Origin: an uncultured Alteromonadaceae bacterium | GTDB taxonomy: Bacteria; Pseudomonadota; Gammaproteobacteria; Enterobacterales; Alteromonadaceae | Assembly: GCA_938085045.1 (NCBI GenBank) | Contig: CALKGI010000168.1 | Span: 25,590-89,589, forward strand | DNA: 64,000 bases | Reading direction: 5' to 3' | Shown: positions 27,674-35,909 of the stretch, in pieces | How the letters are laid out: every line of letters starts with the position of its first letter | How positions within the stretch are numbered: position 1 is the stretch's first letter | Position numbers and translations under genes: made by a program | Notes under the pieces: model-generated | Seen by the model: only the letters and a program-made list of their open reading frames with translations | What the model was told of the DNA's origin: nothing | Databases searched by the model: none

Positions 27674-27853
27674 TTAGCTTTCTTGAGGTGGGTAGCAAAT
27701 CTGACCAGTGATGCCGTGACAATCAGCAATACAAGTCAAATATGTTGGGATACCACCAGCAACTTTAGCTGTATCTTCCATTGGCAAAGATTCGATATCT
27801 GCTGACAATTCCATTACCTTTGCTTTTTTCAGTTTCAATTTCTTGAATTCCAT
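27674..27853 (-). CDS. lanA: class I lanthipeptide precursor peptide, double-glycine leader
   Basis: 59 aa from the ATG at 27853, which follows AGGAG at 5 bp; the frame is open upstream but has no start signal there. The leader (1-34) begins MEFKKLKLKKAKVMELS and ends AKVAGG, like the KLKLKK...LS...GG leaders of Bacteroidota class I lanthipeptides. The predicted 25-residue core begins IPTYLTCIADC and ends ICYPPQES: Thr3, Thr6, Thr15, Ser25 with Cys7, Cys11, Cys19, enough for up to three (methyl)lanthionine rings. The C39 domain at 22824 fits the GG cut. Ring pattern and activity are unknown. Confidence 0.88.
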   Translation of the reverse strand: MEFKKLKLKKAKVMELSADIESLPMEDTAKVAGGIPTYLTCIADCHGITGQICYPPQES

Positions 27854-28309
27854 AATTACTCCTAAGTCTTTGTTTATTAGTTGAATTCCCAAATGGGATA
27901 GCAAGTGTACTGAAAATATTTTTGGATTACAAATCATCAAAAATTGGCTGTTTTTTGTATTTATTAATAAAAAACAATAAGTTACATTTTTCGTGTGGGT
28001 ACGAAGAGAGCTTCTTGGCCGGGCGTTGATAATTATCGTCTTGTTATTCATAAAATTGGTGCGACGTTGTGCCTATACAAAGTGTCAATTTCAATGAAAA
28101 TGGACAAAATTAGTCATTGTTAAAATCTGGCCTCGGCTGTAAAAAACTGAACTCTATCGAATTATAAAGTAACAAATAATCGTGTAACTCACTGATATTA
28201 TGAAATATTATTGTTGTCGTCTTTTTATTGATATAATTTGGCTTATTATTGATAACGCTTTTACCCAGTAATCATTAATATGTGTAACCAGTTACCGAGC
28301 AGAACAAAC
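27854..28309. promoter_or_regulatory. divergent control region of precursor and GGA-rich RNA
   Basis: AT-rich, no gene. Carries a TCCCA-AA-TGGGA palindrome at 27887-27898, 34 bp upstream of the precursor ATG (possible operator), and a TATAAT hexamer at 28232-28237 that could serve the RNA on the + strand. A clean -35 partner is not evident for either. Confidence 0.4.
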
Positions 28310-28431
28310 GTTAAAAAGGAAGTTGTTTAAAAAAGGATGGCAATCAGTGAAACGGACGTTGTATCAATCAGGAATGTTAGCTGTATAAAAGGAACTAGGA
28401 TATAAACGGATTGCATGGGTAATGGGAATTA

Positions 28432-28519
28432 GTTAAAACGGAAGCGGTAAAACAGGATAGCGTGTAAAGGAAGCTGTTAAAACGGAAGCGGTAAAACAGG
28501 AAAGCGTGTAAAGGATAGG
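28432..28519 (+). repeat. 44-bp tandem duplication inside GGA-rich RNA
   Basis: Two copies start GTTAAAACGGAAGCGGTAAA at 28432 and 28476 and are nearly identical through GCGTGTAAAGGA. Each contributes three GGA sites, so the array grew by duplication. Confidence 0.85.
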
Positions 28520-28794
28520 TGTTAAGGAAGTCGTTGAACAATGGAAGCTGTAAAATAGGAAGATTGTATAAAAGGGTTGTTTGGCACTCTCGGGGTTGCC
28601 AGGAAATATGTAGGGGTTCACGTGCATGGAATGACGCAATGTGGCAATGACGGAGCATATTGTCTTGGGATTTACGTGGGTTAATAAAAATTCGGGTTCC
28701 TGCAAATTTTTATTAAGATAGGTGGATTTAAAGGGGTAAGTAGATTGCCCTTGTGGTGACCACCAAGAGTGTCATTTAACAGTTAAACATGTAA

Positions 28795-28827
28795 GCCGGT
28801 GGTTCCGTAGGGACCATCGGCTTTTTT
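28795..28827 (+). terminator. intrinsic terminator of the GGA-rich RNA
   Basis: GCCGGTGGTTCC/GGGACCATCGGC stem with a short loop and six T. Confidence 0.85.
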
Positions 28828-28841
28828 GTTGCGGTGAAGTA

Positions 28842-28928
28842 ATACCAAATCCATTCATTAACTGGTCATTTTGCAATTGGTCCGACACATCGGCAAAATC
28901 AGACCAATGTATTAATGTCATTGGTATA
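28842..28928 (-). mobile_element. MITE-like element, copy 2 (87 bp)
   Basis: Reverse complement matches both arms of 17924-18083 (ATACCAATGACATTAAT... and ...CCAGTTAAT.AATGGA.TTGGTAT) but lacks about 73 bp of the centre, which is replaced by a short CCGATGTGTCGG hairpin. Immediately follows the RNA terminator. Confidence 0.75.
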
Positions 28929-29116
28929 AACTGCCGGGCATAAACACTGTTAACAATGCTCAAAAAGAACAGTGTAAGGCAGGTCTCGTAGGCAAAACAT
29001 CAATCTCGCACACGTTAGAGTAGCTTATAGCGATATTTGGCTTTAGTTACTGACATGAGGCTTCATAGTGGCTTGTCGCTCTGACTTTCTGTCCTTTACC
29101 ATCAAAAAATACCAAC

Positions 29117-29148
29117 AAAAAAGGTGCCATCGCTAGATGGCACCTTTT
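29117..29148. terminator. strong bidirectional terminator
   Basis: Perfect AAAAGGTGCCATC-GCTA-GATGGCACCTTTT hairpin, after the stop of the minus-strand gene at 29195. The rest of 28929-29194 shows nothing else. Confidence 0.85.
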
Positions 29149-29194
29149 GTCTATAGCGCAGCCGATTAAGCGACTGTTTCAGCAATCAGTGTGA

Positions 29195-30934
29195 TTATTT
29201 GCTCGCATCGTATACGGTAATACCGTAGTGCTGTTTGTCTGTCGGCGGATTGGCATTCCAATCTTCAAAAGAGTGGCTGCCGTCGGTGCGAAAGTAGAGC
29301 TTGTATTTGCCTTTTGGCAGGGTGACCACTTCATTGACCTGACGGTTTTTACCCGCGCCGCCGGCGTGTTCGGTTTCATCGGCAAACATGTACCAAACCC
29401 GTTTGCCGGTTTCGCTGTTTTTGATGTAACCGTAATCTGACATGTCACCAGAATCGCCCTCGCCGATGGCATAAATGCGGACTTTTTGTTCGGCCGTCAG
29501 TTCAAACTCTTTTGAACGGCGCTGTCCATCGCCAACCCGAACAATCTGGGCAATGGCGTTTGAATCTGCTGATTTAAGCATTTCAATTGATTTTTTGTCG
29601 AAGTCATTACCAACACCATACAAGCTGATACCCCATTTCTTTTCATCATGTGGACGCGATGCATTCCAGCCGCCATCGTATGAATGAGAGCCATCAGATT
29701 CATAATTAACAGTGTATTCACCCGCTGGCAAGTAGATTATCTCATCACTGATGCGGTTCTTGCTTGAACCACCAGCGTGCTCGGTATCTCGGACTTTCAT
29801 ACTCCAAACTTTTGAATGGTCTTTGCTGTTTACAATCCAACCATGGTCGGCCATGTTGCGGCTGCTAGCGCGTTCACCTAGGGCGACTACGCGAACATTA
29901 GTGGCTTTAGATAGCTTAAAGTGTTTGCTTACATATGCATTGTCGCCAACTTTAGAAATGCTCAAAACTTTCAGTGCGTCGAGTCTTTCTTTGGGATTAA
30001 ACATTTCAACCTTGGCTGCTTTGTCGGCATAAACGCTGACACCCCAAGCTTGTGGATCGTAAGGTGGTTGGCTGTTCCAATCGTTGTAGTGATGGCTACC
30101 ATCACTAGAATAACTCATCACGTATGAACCTTTGCTCACCGGAACTGTGCCCTTGAACTTGCGGTTTTTACGCGCGCCACCGGCAGCTTCGGTAGATTTT
30201 TTGTCCATCTTCCAAACAACTTCACCCGTATCTGCATTTTTTAACCAAGCAGAATCTGCCTCGTCTTTACCAGCAATTTCACCCAGTGCGTATATCGATA
30301 ATTCAGTGTCTTTGGCAACGCTAAGGCCAAACTGCTCGAAGCGGTTTTTACGTACTTTGTGAAGGCTGACGACTTCTTTGGTGCCGGCAAAAGGGTTGAA
30401 AGATTTTTCAGGTGTGATTTTTTCGATGTCTTTGGCACGTAAATCGACATAAAAGCTCTCTATGTCTTCATGGGTGATTTTGTTGTCGTCACGCAGTAAG
30501 GTTGACAGCCCATATAAGAAAAAGTCCATGCCGCTGTGGGATTCAGCTCGAAAGTTGTGGGTAGAGTAAAACATGCCGTAACGGCCTTTGTCGAGATTGA
30601 CTTTGTCGCCATAAACTTTGAGTCTGCGATTTTTACCCGCTTCTATTTCGTCTGCTCTGCGTGAGCGCCAGACGGTTTCGCGAGTGTTTAAATCGATGAT
30701 CCAAACAAAATCAGTGAGGTTACGATCGCCATTTCGGTCTTCGTCATAGTCACTTTCGATGACACTTTTGGGGGCTAGAAACTCGATTTCGACTTTCTGG
30801 TCTTCGCTCAGTTCAAAATAGCTGCTTTTGATGTCGTGGGCATCTAGTCGGCTAATGCTGACAGTTTCGGCAACGGCGTTGTGGGCAAACATTGTCGTGC
30901 CGAGTAGCCCAGCCAGTTTAACAAATCGATTCAT
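29195..30934 (-). CDS. secreted protein with four ~130-residue repeats, unknown function
   Basis: 579 aa, signal peptide MNRFVKLAGLLGTTMFAHNAVA. Four repeats (about 25-165, 190-310, 325-440, 455-579) share the scheme: polar beta start, W.....TGE.VW.M, TEHAGG..KNR, LP.G.Y...Y.SDGSH.Y.DWN..PP.D...WGI.VY. The first repeat is the most diverged. I do not recognise a named family; the all-beta look and repeated glycine/aromatic pattern suggest a carbohydrate- or surface-binding module. Single gene ending at a strong terminator. Confidence 0.7.
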   Translation of the reverse strand: MNRFVKLAGLLGTTMFAHNAVAETVSISRLDAHDIKSSYFELSEDQKVEIEFLAPKSVIESDYDEDRNGDRNLTDFVWIIDLNTRETVWRSRRADEIEAGKNRRLKVYGDKVNLDKGRYGMFYSTHNFRAESHSGMDFFLYGLSTLLRDDNKITHEDIESFYVDLRAKDIEKITPEKSFNPFAGTKEVVSLHKVRKNRFEQFGLSVAKDTELSIYALGEIAGKDEADSAWLKNADTGEVVWKMDKKSTEAAGGARKNRKFKGTVPVSKGSYVMSYSSDGSHHYNDWNSQPPYDPQAWGVSVYADKAAKVEMFNPKERLDALKVLSISKVGDNAYVSKHFKLSKATNVRVVALGERASSRNMADHGWIVNSKDHSKVWSMKVRDTEHAGGSSKNRISDEIIYLPAGEYTVNYESDGSHSYDGGWNASRPHDEKKWGISLYGVGNDFDKKSIEMLKSADSNAIAQIVRVGDGQRRSKEFELTAEQKVRIYAIGEGDSGDMSDYGYIKNSETGKRVWYMFADETEHAGGAGKNRQVNEVVTLPKGKYKLYFRTDGSHSFEDWNANPPTDKQHYGITVYDASK

Positions 30935-31159
30935 GGTGTTCCCTTAGTAGTATTGGTAACGGCAAATAGTCAATGGTATTAGCAAGATCATGACCAATTG
31001 TTTTTTTCGCTCGGCATATATACCAAAGGGCCCATTGCGCGTGCTCTACAAAGGCGTTGGGGCTATCCGGCATTCGTTATTGTCGGCTGTTAGCGATCAA
31101 TGCTGTGATGACAGGATATCGCTAAAGTGGTCAAATCTCACATGTTATCGTCAAAAAGG

Positions 31160-31426
31160 CTATTGCAACAGTGGGTGATCTTTTGGCAGTTTATGAGAGA
31201 TCCATACCGCCAGTTTATGTTTCATGTTGACGCTGTTTTCTTGATCTTCCGGTAAAGGATGGATCATTTTGTCTTGAACTAACAATCGATAAATACACTC
31301 GATTTTGTCTTTTTGGGCATCGGTGGATTTAAATGGTGGAAATCCTCGGTTTTTGGCGTATCCCTGACCAATTTCCAGTGCAGTTTTTAGTAATTCTTTT
31401 TCATTTTTTATTTTTTTTATTGCCAT
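31160..31426 (-). CDS. DUF5062 family protein
   Basis: 88 aa, small and charged, with LLKTALEIGQGYAKNRGF, YRLLVQDKMIHPLPEDQ and MKHKLAVWISHKLPKDHPLL, which I recognise as the DUF5062 pattern of Vibrio/Shewanella-type bacteria. No known function; cytoplasmic. Confidence 0.7.
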   Translation of the reverse strand: MAIKKIKNEKELLKTALEIGQGYAKNRGFPPFKSTDAQKDKIECIYRLLVQDKMIHPLPEDQENSVNMKHKLAVWISHKLPKDHPLLQ

Positions 31427-31754
31427 CTATAATTGTGTCTCGTGTTATGCCTAGTGACGGTTAACATAACCCAGTTTTAGGCCACTGGCAATAACCGAAT
31501 TCATCAGCGGCGGATGCCACAAAGAGGCTGATAATAGTGTGGTTAACGCAATTAATATCGGGGGAAATGATGAATTGTTGTCATTTGCTATAACAGCTTC
31601 ATAGATTGTCACTTGAGATATTCAGTCTGCATGGCTACAGTAAAAGACAAAGAACGAGTCTAAAATCTGCACTTGCAATAAGGGAACCCTATTTTCTCCC
31701 TCTTGACAGTTTTTAGGCGAATAGTTTAACCAAAATCATCAAGAGAGCCCCCCC
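31427..31754. other. intergenic region with receiver-gene promoter
   Basis: Contains TTGACA at 31703-31708 with a weak -10 about 16 bp on, and an AGGGA/TCCCT inverted repeat at 31681-31701. Nothing else seen. Seven C (31748-31754) separate the AAGAGAG site from the ATG of the next gene. Confidence 0.4.
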
Positions 31755-32132
31755 ATGAAACCATTGAATATTCAAATTGTTGATGATTCTGAATTGACCG
31801 CTAAAAAACTCAAACAAATGTTAGAGAAGCTCGGACACCACGTTATTCAAGTGTCTTCGTCGGGTAAAGTGGCCATATTCGATTATTCTTACGTCAAACC
31901 AGACGTTATTACCATGGACATTACCATGCCCGATATGGACGGTATTGAGGCAACTCGCCGCTTAAAAGAAGCCGATAAAGACGTTAAAATCATTATGGTT
32001 TCTGCGGTCACCGAAAAAGACAAGGTGATGGATGCTATTAGGGCAGGTGCTGTGGGTTATGTCACCAAACCGATAGAAATCGAAAAGTTGAAAATTGCGA
32101 TAAAACGGGCCTATCAACATGGTAAAAAATAG
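31755..32132 (+). CDS. single-domain CheY-like response regulator
   Basis: 125 aa, receiver only. Acidic pair DD near residues 11-12 (QIVDDSELT), phospho-acceptor Asp in VITMDITMPDMDG (about 55), Ser in IMVSAV and Lys in VTKPIE. No output domain, so it must work by protein contact (chemotaxis-like or phosphorelay). No kinase is adjacent. Confidence 0.9.
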   Translation: MKPLNIQIVDDSELTAKKLKQMLEKLGHHVIQVSSSGKVAIFDYSYVKPDVITMDITMPDMDGIEATRRLKEADKDVKIIMVSAVTEKDKVMDAIRAGAVGYVTKPIEIEKLKIAIKRAYQHGKK

Positions 32133-32155
32133 GCGCATGGTAAAAAATAAACTTC

Positions 32156-33739
32156 TTATTGTTTCTGCTCCAAAATCATCACTTGTCCTCGTGCTTTAGC
32201 CAACTTTTGTGTTTGCTTCAAAACTAAAGCTTTAAAAGCAGGCAAGGTCGTTAACTCACTAGACAATATGGCATTACCTTGCAAATAAAACGGCCTGAGT
32301 CCCGCGTCAACGGCTTGGCCGAAACTCAATATCGCCCTGTCATTATCTTGATTGGCTAATGCCAACAAACCTTGAGCATAAATTAACTCTGGCCATTGAT
32401 TGCCTTGGGCTATGGCGCTGTTGGTCTGTTCTGCCAGTTGTAATAACTGTGGGTTATCTTGGCGCAAAACAGCCAAATAGATTTGGGCGATGAGCAGATG
32501 ACGCCCGCCTAAAGTAGCAGTTTGTGTAAAGTGTTCGATTGCTTTTACTTTGTTACCCATTTGCAATTGAATGTGAGCGTTGAGCCAGTGAGCGAATTGA
32601 TTTTGTGTTGCCCTAGCAATGGTTTTTTCAACCATAAGTAACGCCTGTCGATAGTCACCCACCGACAAATAGTATTCGGCTAGATAATTTTGTGCCAGTA
32701 GATAATCGGGTTTTAACTCTATTGCGCGATTAAAGGCTTTAAGTGCATGAGCGGCCATGCCCAAATCGCGATAGACCAACCCTTGAAACAAATAAGGGAT
32801 GGGGTCTTTGGTGTCCATTTTTATCGCGGTTAACACCTGTTGATAAGCCTTAACTAATCGTCCGGCCTCTTGATGCACAAAAGCGCTGTTGTTGACTGGT
32901 GATGACCACCAAGGTGCGCGTTCTATTGCTTTGTCGTAAGCCGCAATGGCAGCGTTAAAGTGACCACTCAAATGGTAGGTCAGCCCCAGCGACTTATAAC
33001 CCCAAGCTTGATTTGGCGCGATTTCGATGGCGCGGTTAGAATACTTAATGGCTTGTTGCAGGGCATCTTCGCCTTGACCGTATTGGTAATAAGCTTGGGC
33101 ATGAGCATTGGCCAATCCTGCGTAGGCAAAGCTGTAATTAGGGTCGGTTTCTATGGCTTTTTGATAAAGGTCAATTGCGGTGAAGTTGTCACTCGGTTTG
33201 AAGCGATAATAGTATTGCTGTGCTTGGTTTGAATAATCAACGGCGGTGAATTCGCCGACTTTAGCAACGGGTATTGGCTCAACCGGATTCATCATCATTG
33301 TTGCAATGAAGACAATAATACCAAGCACAATGATACCAAGGGCACCGATGATTTTTGTTTTGTGAGCTTGCCACCGCGTAGGCATTGCGACTGGTTTCGC
33401 CTCAACCTTTACTTCAGTTTCAACTTGAGACTTAACCGTAGCGATACAGCGATAACCCAAGCCACGTTCGGCGACAATATAATTGGGTTTGTCTGATGGG
33501 TCATCAAGTGCCCGTCTTAATCGAGAGATTCGTTGTTTTAAGTTTTCATCACTTATCACCCTGTCGGGCCATACTGCTTTAATCAAATCATCGTGGCTCA
33601 CGATGTTGGGTGCCGACTCAACCAAGGTCAAAAGCAATCGGTAAGAACGCTCGGGCAGCGATAATTCGACGTCATGCTTAAACACGCGCCGTTTTGCTAC
33701 ATCGATCATCAAGTCGTTGCCGACTAAAATCGTGGTCAT
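32156..33739 (-). CDS. membrane-anchored winged-helix (CadC/ToxR-type) regulator with TPRs
   Basis: 527 aa from the ATG at 33739 (AAGGGAG about 10 bp upstream); 20 more codons upstream lack a site. N-terminal OmpR-type DNA-binding domain (residues about 5-105: LPERSYRLLLTLVESAPNIVSHDDLIKAVWP...NLKQRISRLRRAL), a membrane helix near 130-152 (IIGALGIIVLGIIVFIATMMM), then about nine periplasmic TPR units. A one-component regulator sensing in the periplasm; the divergent gene at 33886 may be a target. Confidence 0.88.
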   Translation of the reverse strand: MTTILVGNDLMIDVAKRRVFKHDVELSLPERSYRLLLTLVESAPNIVSHDDLIKAVWPDRVISDENLKQRISRLRRALDDPSDKPNYIVAERGLGYRCIATVKSQVETEVKVEAKPVAMPTRWQAHKTKIIGALGIIVLGIIVFIATMMMNPVEPIPVAKVGEFTAVDYSNQAQQYYYRFKPSDNFTAIDLYQKAIETDPNYSFAYAGLANAHAQAYYQYGQGEDALQQAIKYSNRAIEIAPNQAWGYKSLGLTYHLSGHFNAAIAAYDKAIERAPWWSSPVNNSAFVHQEAGRLVKAYQQVLTAIKMDTKDPIPYLFQGLVYRDLGMAAHALKAFNRAIELKPDYLLAQNYLAEYYLSVGDYRQALLMVEKTIARATQNQFAHWLNAHIQLQMGNKVKAIEHFTQTATLGGRHLLIAQIYLAVLRQDNPQLLQLAEQTNSAIAQGNQWPELIYAQGLLALANQDNDRAILSFGQAVDAGLRPFYLQGNAILSSELTTLPAFKALVLKQTQKLAKARGQVMILEQKQ

Positions 33740-33885
33740 TAATTTTAAGCTCCCTTTTAGTAAGCGCCATATAATACAAGGGTTACAGACAGGTGTCACC
33801 TTGTGTCACCCTAAGTTACCGGCTTTTTCATGCTTGTCATCGATGGGCATTGTACAGTGCTTCAAAACTTATAGGGGCAACAACA

Positions 33886-34632
33886 ATGCACATTACATTT
33901 GGGCAGCTTATTATCACGATTTTATTACTCTTACCGCTTAGTTCGATGGCCGGACAAACCAAATTGGCTGTTTATGTTTTGGCACAAGACGCTAAGTTTA
34001 TCGGTGACTATACAGGCGGAGCGCTGGTCACTATTAAGCATCGTGACAGTGGTGAAATACTGGCGCAAGGATTGACCACCGGTGGTACAGGTAATACCGA
34101 CAAAATTATGAACACCACAACCAACAGCCTAAAAATAGATAAGTCGTCGGCGTTTTTTCTGGCCGATTTATCTATTGATGTAGCAACGCCGGTTGTTATT
34201 GAGGCAACAGGTCCAATGGATTACTTGAATTCAGCCCAACAGGTGAGTGTGTCGAGCTGGATATATCCAGACCAAATGGCTAGGCCTGTAGTTATAGAAT
34301 TACCGGGATATATTGTTGAGGGAGATTATCAATTAGATAACAAAAATCAATTGAGTATCAGTGCCAAAGTCCGTATGTTGTGCGGTTGTAAATTAAGCCC
34401 ACAAGGCCATTGGCGCAGCGGTGATGTTTATGTGTGGGCACAGTTACGACAAGGCAGCAACACATTGGCCAGTGTTGAATTAAGTTATGACAACGACAGC
34501 CGTTTTGTCGCATCGTTCGATATCGACAACGTGACTTTTTTACAAAAAGCCGAATTGATCATATACGCCAGAGCGAAAGACGGTTTGCATACCGGACGCT
34601 GGACACAAACACTGACGTTGAATAAGGAATAA
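33886..34632 (+). CDS. secreted protein of unknown function
   Basis: 248 aa from the ATG at 33886, which gives a clear signal peptide (MHITFGQLIITILLLLPLSSMAG) and has AGGGGC upstream; the frame opens earlier but without a signal. The mature part is beta-rich, with a single close Cys pair (MLCGCKL) in the second half, looking like an Ig/CARDB-like fold. It precedes the membrane acyltransferase-like gene by 5 bp, so the two form an operon. Confidence 0.65.
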   Translation: MHITFGQLIITILLLLPLSSMAGQTKLAVYVLAQDAKFIGDYTGGALVTIKHRDSGEILAQGLTTGGTGNTDKIMNTTTNSLKIDKSSAFFLADLSIDVATPVVIEATGPMDYLNSAQQVSVSSWIYPDQMARPVVIELPGYIVEGDYQLDNKNQLSISAKVRMLCGCKLSPQGHWRSGDVYVWAQLRQGSNTLASVELSYDNDSRFVASFDIDNVTFLQKAELIIYARAKDGLHTGRWTQTLTLNKE

Positions 34633-34637
34633 CCCCC

Positions 34638-35813
34638 ATGACTGACACTCTACAAAAACGCTTAGTCTCGATTGATATATTGCGTGGGCTTATCATTGTA
34701 TTGATGGCATTAGATCACACCAGAGATTTTTGGGGCGCTGCCGGGTTTAGCCCAACAGATTTGAGTCAAACAACACCTGCGTGGTTCTTAACAAGATGGA
34801 TCACCCACTTTTGCGCCCCCTTGTTTGTTTTTCTAACAGGCGTAAGTGCGATGTTATACAGTCAAAAGCTCGAATCTAAAGCGCAATTGCGAAATTACCT
34901 GCTCAGCCGTGGTGTATGGTTAATCATACTGGAACTCACTGTGGTCAATCTGAGTTGGCAGGTGGGTTATGCCGTGACTTTTATACAAGTTATTTGGGCA
35001 ATAGGCTGTTCAATGGTGATATTGTCGGGGCTGATTTACCTGCCCAAACGTTGGATATTAGCTGTTACGTTGCCATTTTTGTTATTGCACAATGCCATTG
35101 ACGATGCAGTACTGAGCGCCCTGTTTGGTCAGGTAGATTGGTTGTGGAAAATATTTCATCTAAGTAGTTGGATAGGCTTTAACGACACCAACTATGGCAT
35201 TATTGTTGTTTATCCGCTGTTGCCATGGTTCTCGGTTATGGCATTGGGGTATGTACTTGGAGAGCTGTTTTTAAAACCACAACCCCAACGACAAAAAACG
35301 CTATTGTTGCTAGGTAGCACTATGGTTTTGGCTTTTATCGCGCTGCGGGCGACAGGCATTTATGGCGACCCAAGTGCTTATCAAGGTCAAGATACAGTAT
35401 TGTTTTCTATTTTGTCGTTTATCAATACCACTAAGTATCCGGCATCGCTTCAGTTTATTTTAATGACCATTGGACCGGGATTAATGTTGCTGGCGTTGCT
35501 CGATAAAGTTAGCGTTGAGGGCAAAATTTATCCCGCTGTGCACTGGCTAAAAGTGCTGGGTTCAGTACCTTTGTTCTTTTACCTCATTCATGTGCCTGTG
35601 ATTAATCTCACGGCACATTTATATACTTTTTTACGATACGGCGAGGCGGTCAATTTCTTTGGCGGCATGAGGGTTGCGCCACAGGGTTATGAGCCAAGTT
35701 TGTTGCTGGCATATACAGCTTGGATTACGATAATTGCGTTGCTTTATTATCCATGTAAGCAGTTTGGTTTGCTTAAAAGGCGCTCCAATAGTGTGATTTT
35801 GAGTTACTTGTGA
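34638..35813 (+). CDS. DUF1624 / heparan-alpha-glucosaminide acetyltransferase-like membrane protein
   Basis: 391 aa with about ten hydrophobic helices. The N-terminus RLVSIDILRGLIIVLMALDHTRDFW contains the family hallmark (DxLRG..I..M..DH.RDF) with the conserved His; FCAPLFVFLTGVSA follows. The family transfers acyl groups across the membrane to sugars; bacterial substrates are unknown. Second gene of an operon. Confidence 0.8.
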   Translation: MTDTLQKRLVSIDILRGLIIVLMALDHTRDFWGAAGFSPTDLSQTTPAWFLTRWITHFCAPLFVFLTGVSAMLYSQKLESKAQLRNYLLSRGVWLIILELTVVNLSWQVGYAVTFIQVIWAIGCSMVILSGLIYLPKRWILAVTLPFLLLHNAIDDAVLSALFGQVDWLWKIFHLSSWIGFNDTNYGIIVVYPLLPWFSVMALGYVLGELFLKPQPQRQKTLLLLGSTMVLAFIALRATGIYGDPSAYQGQDTVLFSILSFINTTKYPASLQFILMTIGPGLMLLALLDKVSVEGKIYPAVHWLKVLGSVPLFFYLIHVPVINLTAHLYTFLRYGEAVNFFGGMRVAPQGYEPSLLLAYTAWITIIALLYYPCKQFGLLKRRSNSVILSYL

Positions 35814-35824
35814 CTCCACCGACA

Positions 35825-35854
35825 AAAACGGACCATTCGTCGAACATCCGTTTT
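35825..35854 (+). terminator. intrinsic terminator
   Basis: AAAACGGA/TCCGTTTT stem shortly after the stop of the acyltransferase-like gene. Confidence 0.6.
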
Positions 35855-35909
35855 AACGTGCAAAAAAAGTGGCTAGGATAAAATCCTAATCGATTTTGAA
35901 GGACTTATT

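Larger units (their letters stand above)
28310..28827 (+). ncRNA. GGA-rich CsrB-like regulatory RNA (5' end uncertain)
   Basis: No ORF of substance. From 28317 to about 28560 there are some 17 GGA motifs (mostly AGGA or CGGA) every 14-18 nt, with further ones up to 28725. GGA in loops is the CsrA/RsmA binding site, and CsrB/CsrC RNAs are defined by about 20 of them. A strong intrinsic terminator closes the unit at 28795-28827. Length is somewhat more than the 350-400 nt usual for CsrB, and the start could lie anywhere from 28244 to 28310. Such an RNA would sequester CsrA. Confidence 0.6.

Noticed and set aside
27854..28051. Long 125-aa version of the precursor
   Set aside because: The extra 66 codons have no start signal and no leader character; AGGAG lies directly before the ATG at 27853.
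28432..28519. CRISPR-like short repeats
   Set aside because: Only two adjacent 44-bp units without spacers; part of the GGA-rich RNA.
28395..28705. Minus-strand ORFs of 87-90 codons across the GGA-rich region
   Set aside because: They arise from repetitive purine/pyrimidine bias, have low-complexity products, and overlap the better ncRNA interpretation.
30990..31178. 62-codon + strand ORF in the gap before the DUF5062 gene
   Set aside because: No ribosome site, overlaps the antisense of the DUF5062 gene end, no family resemblance.
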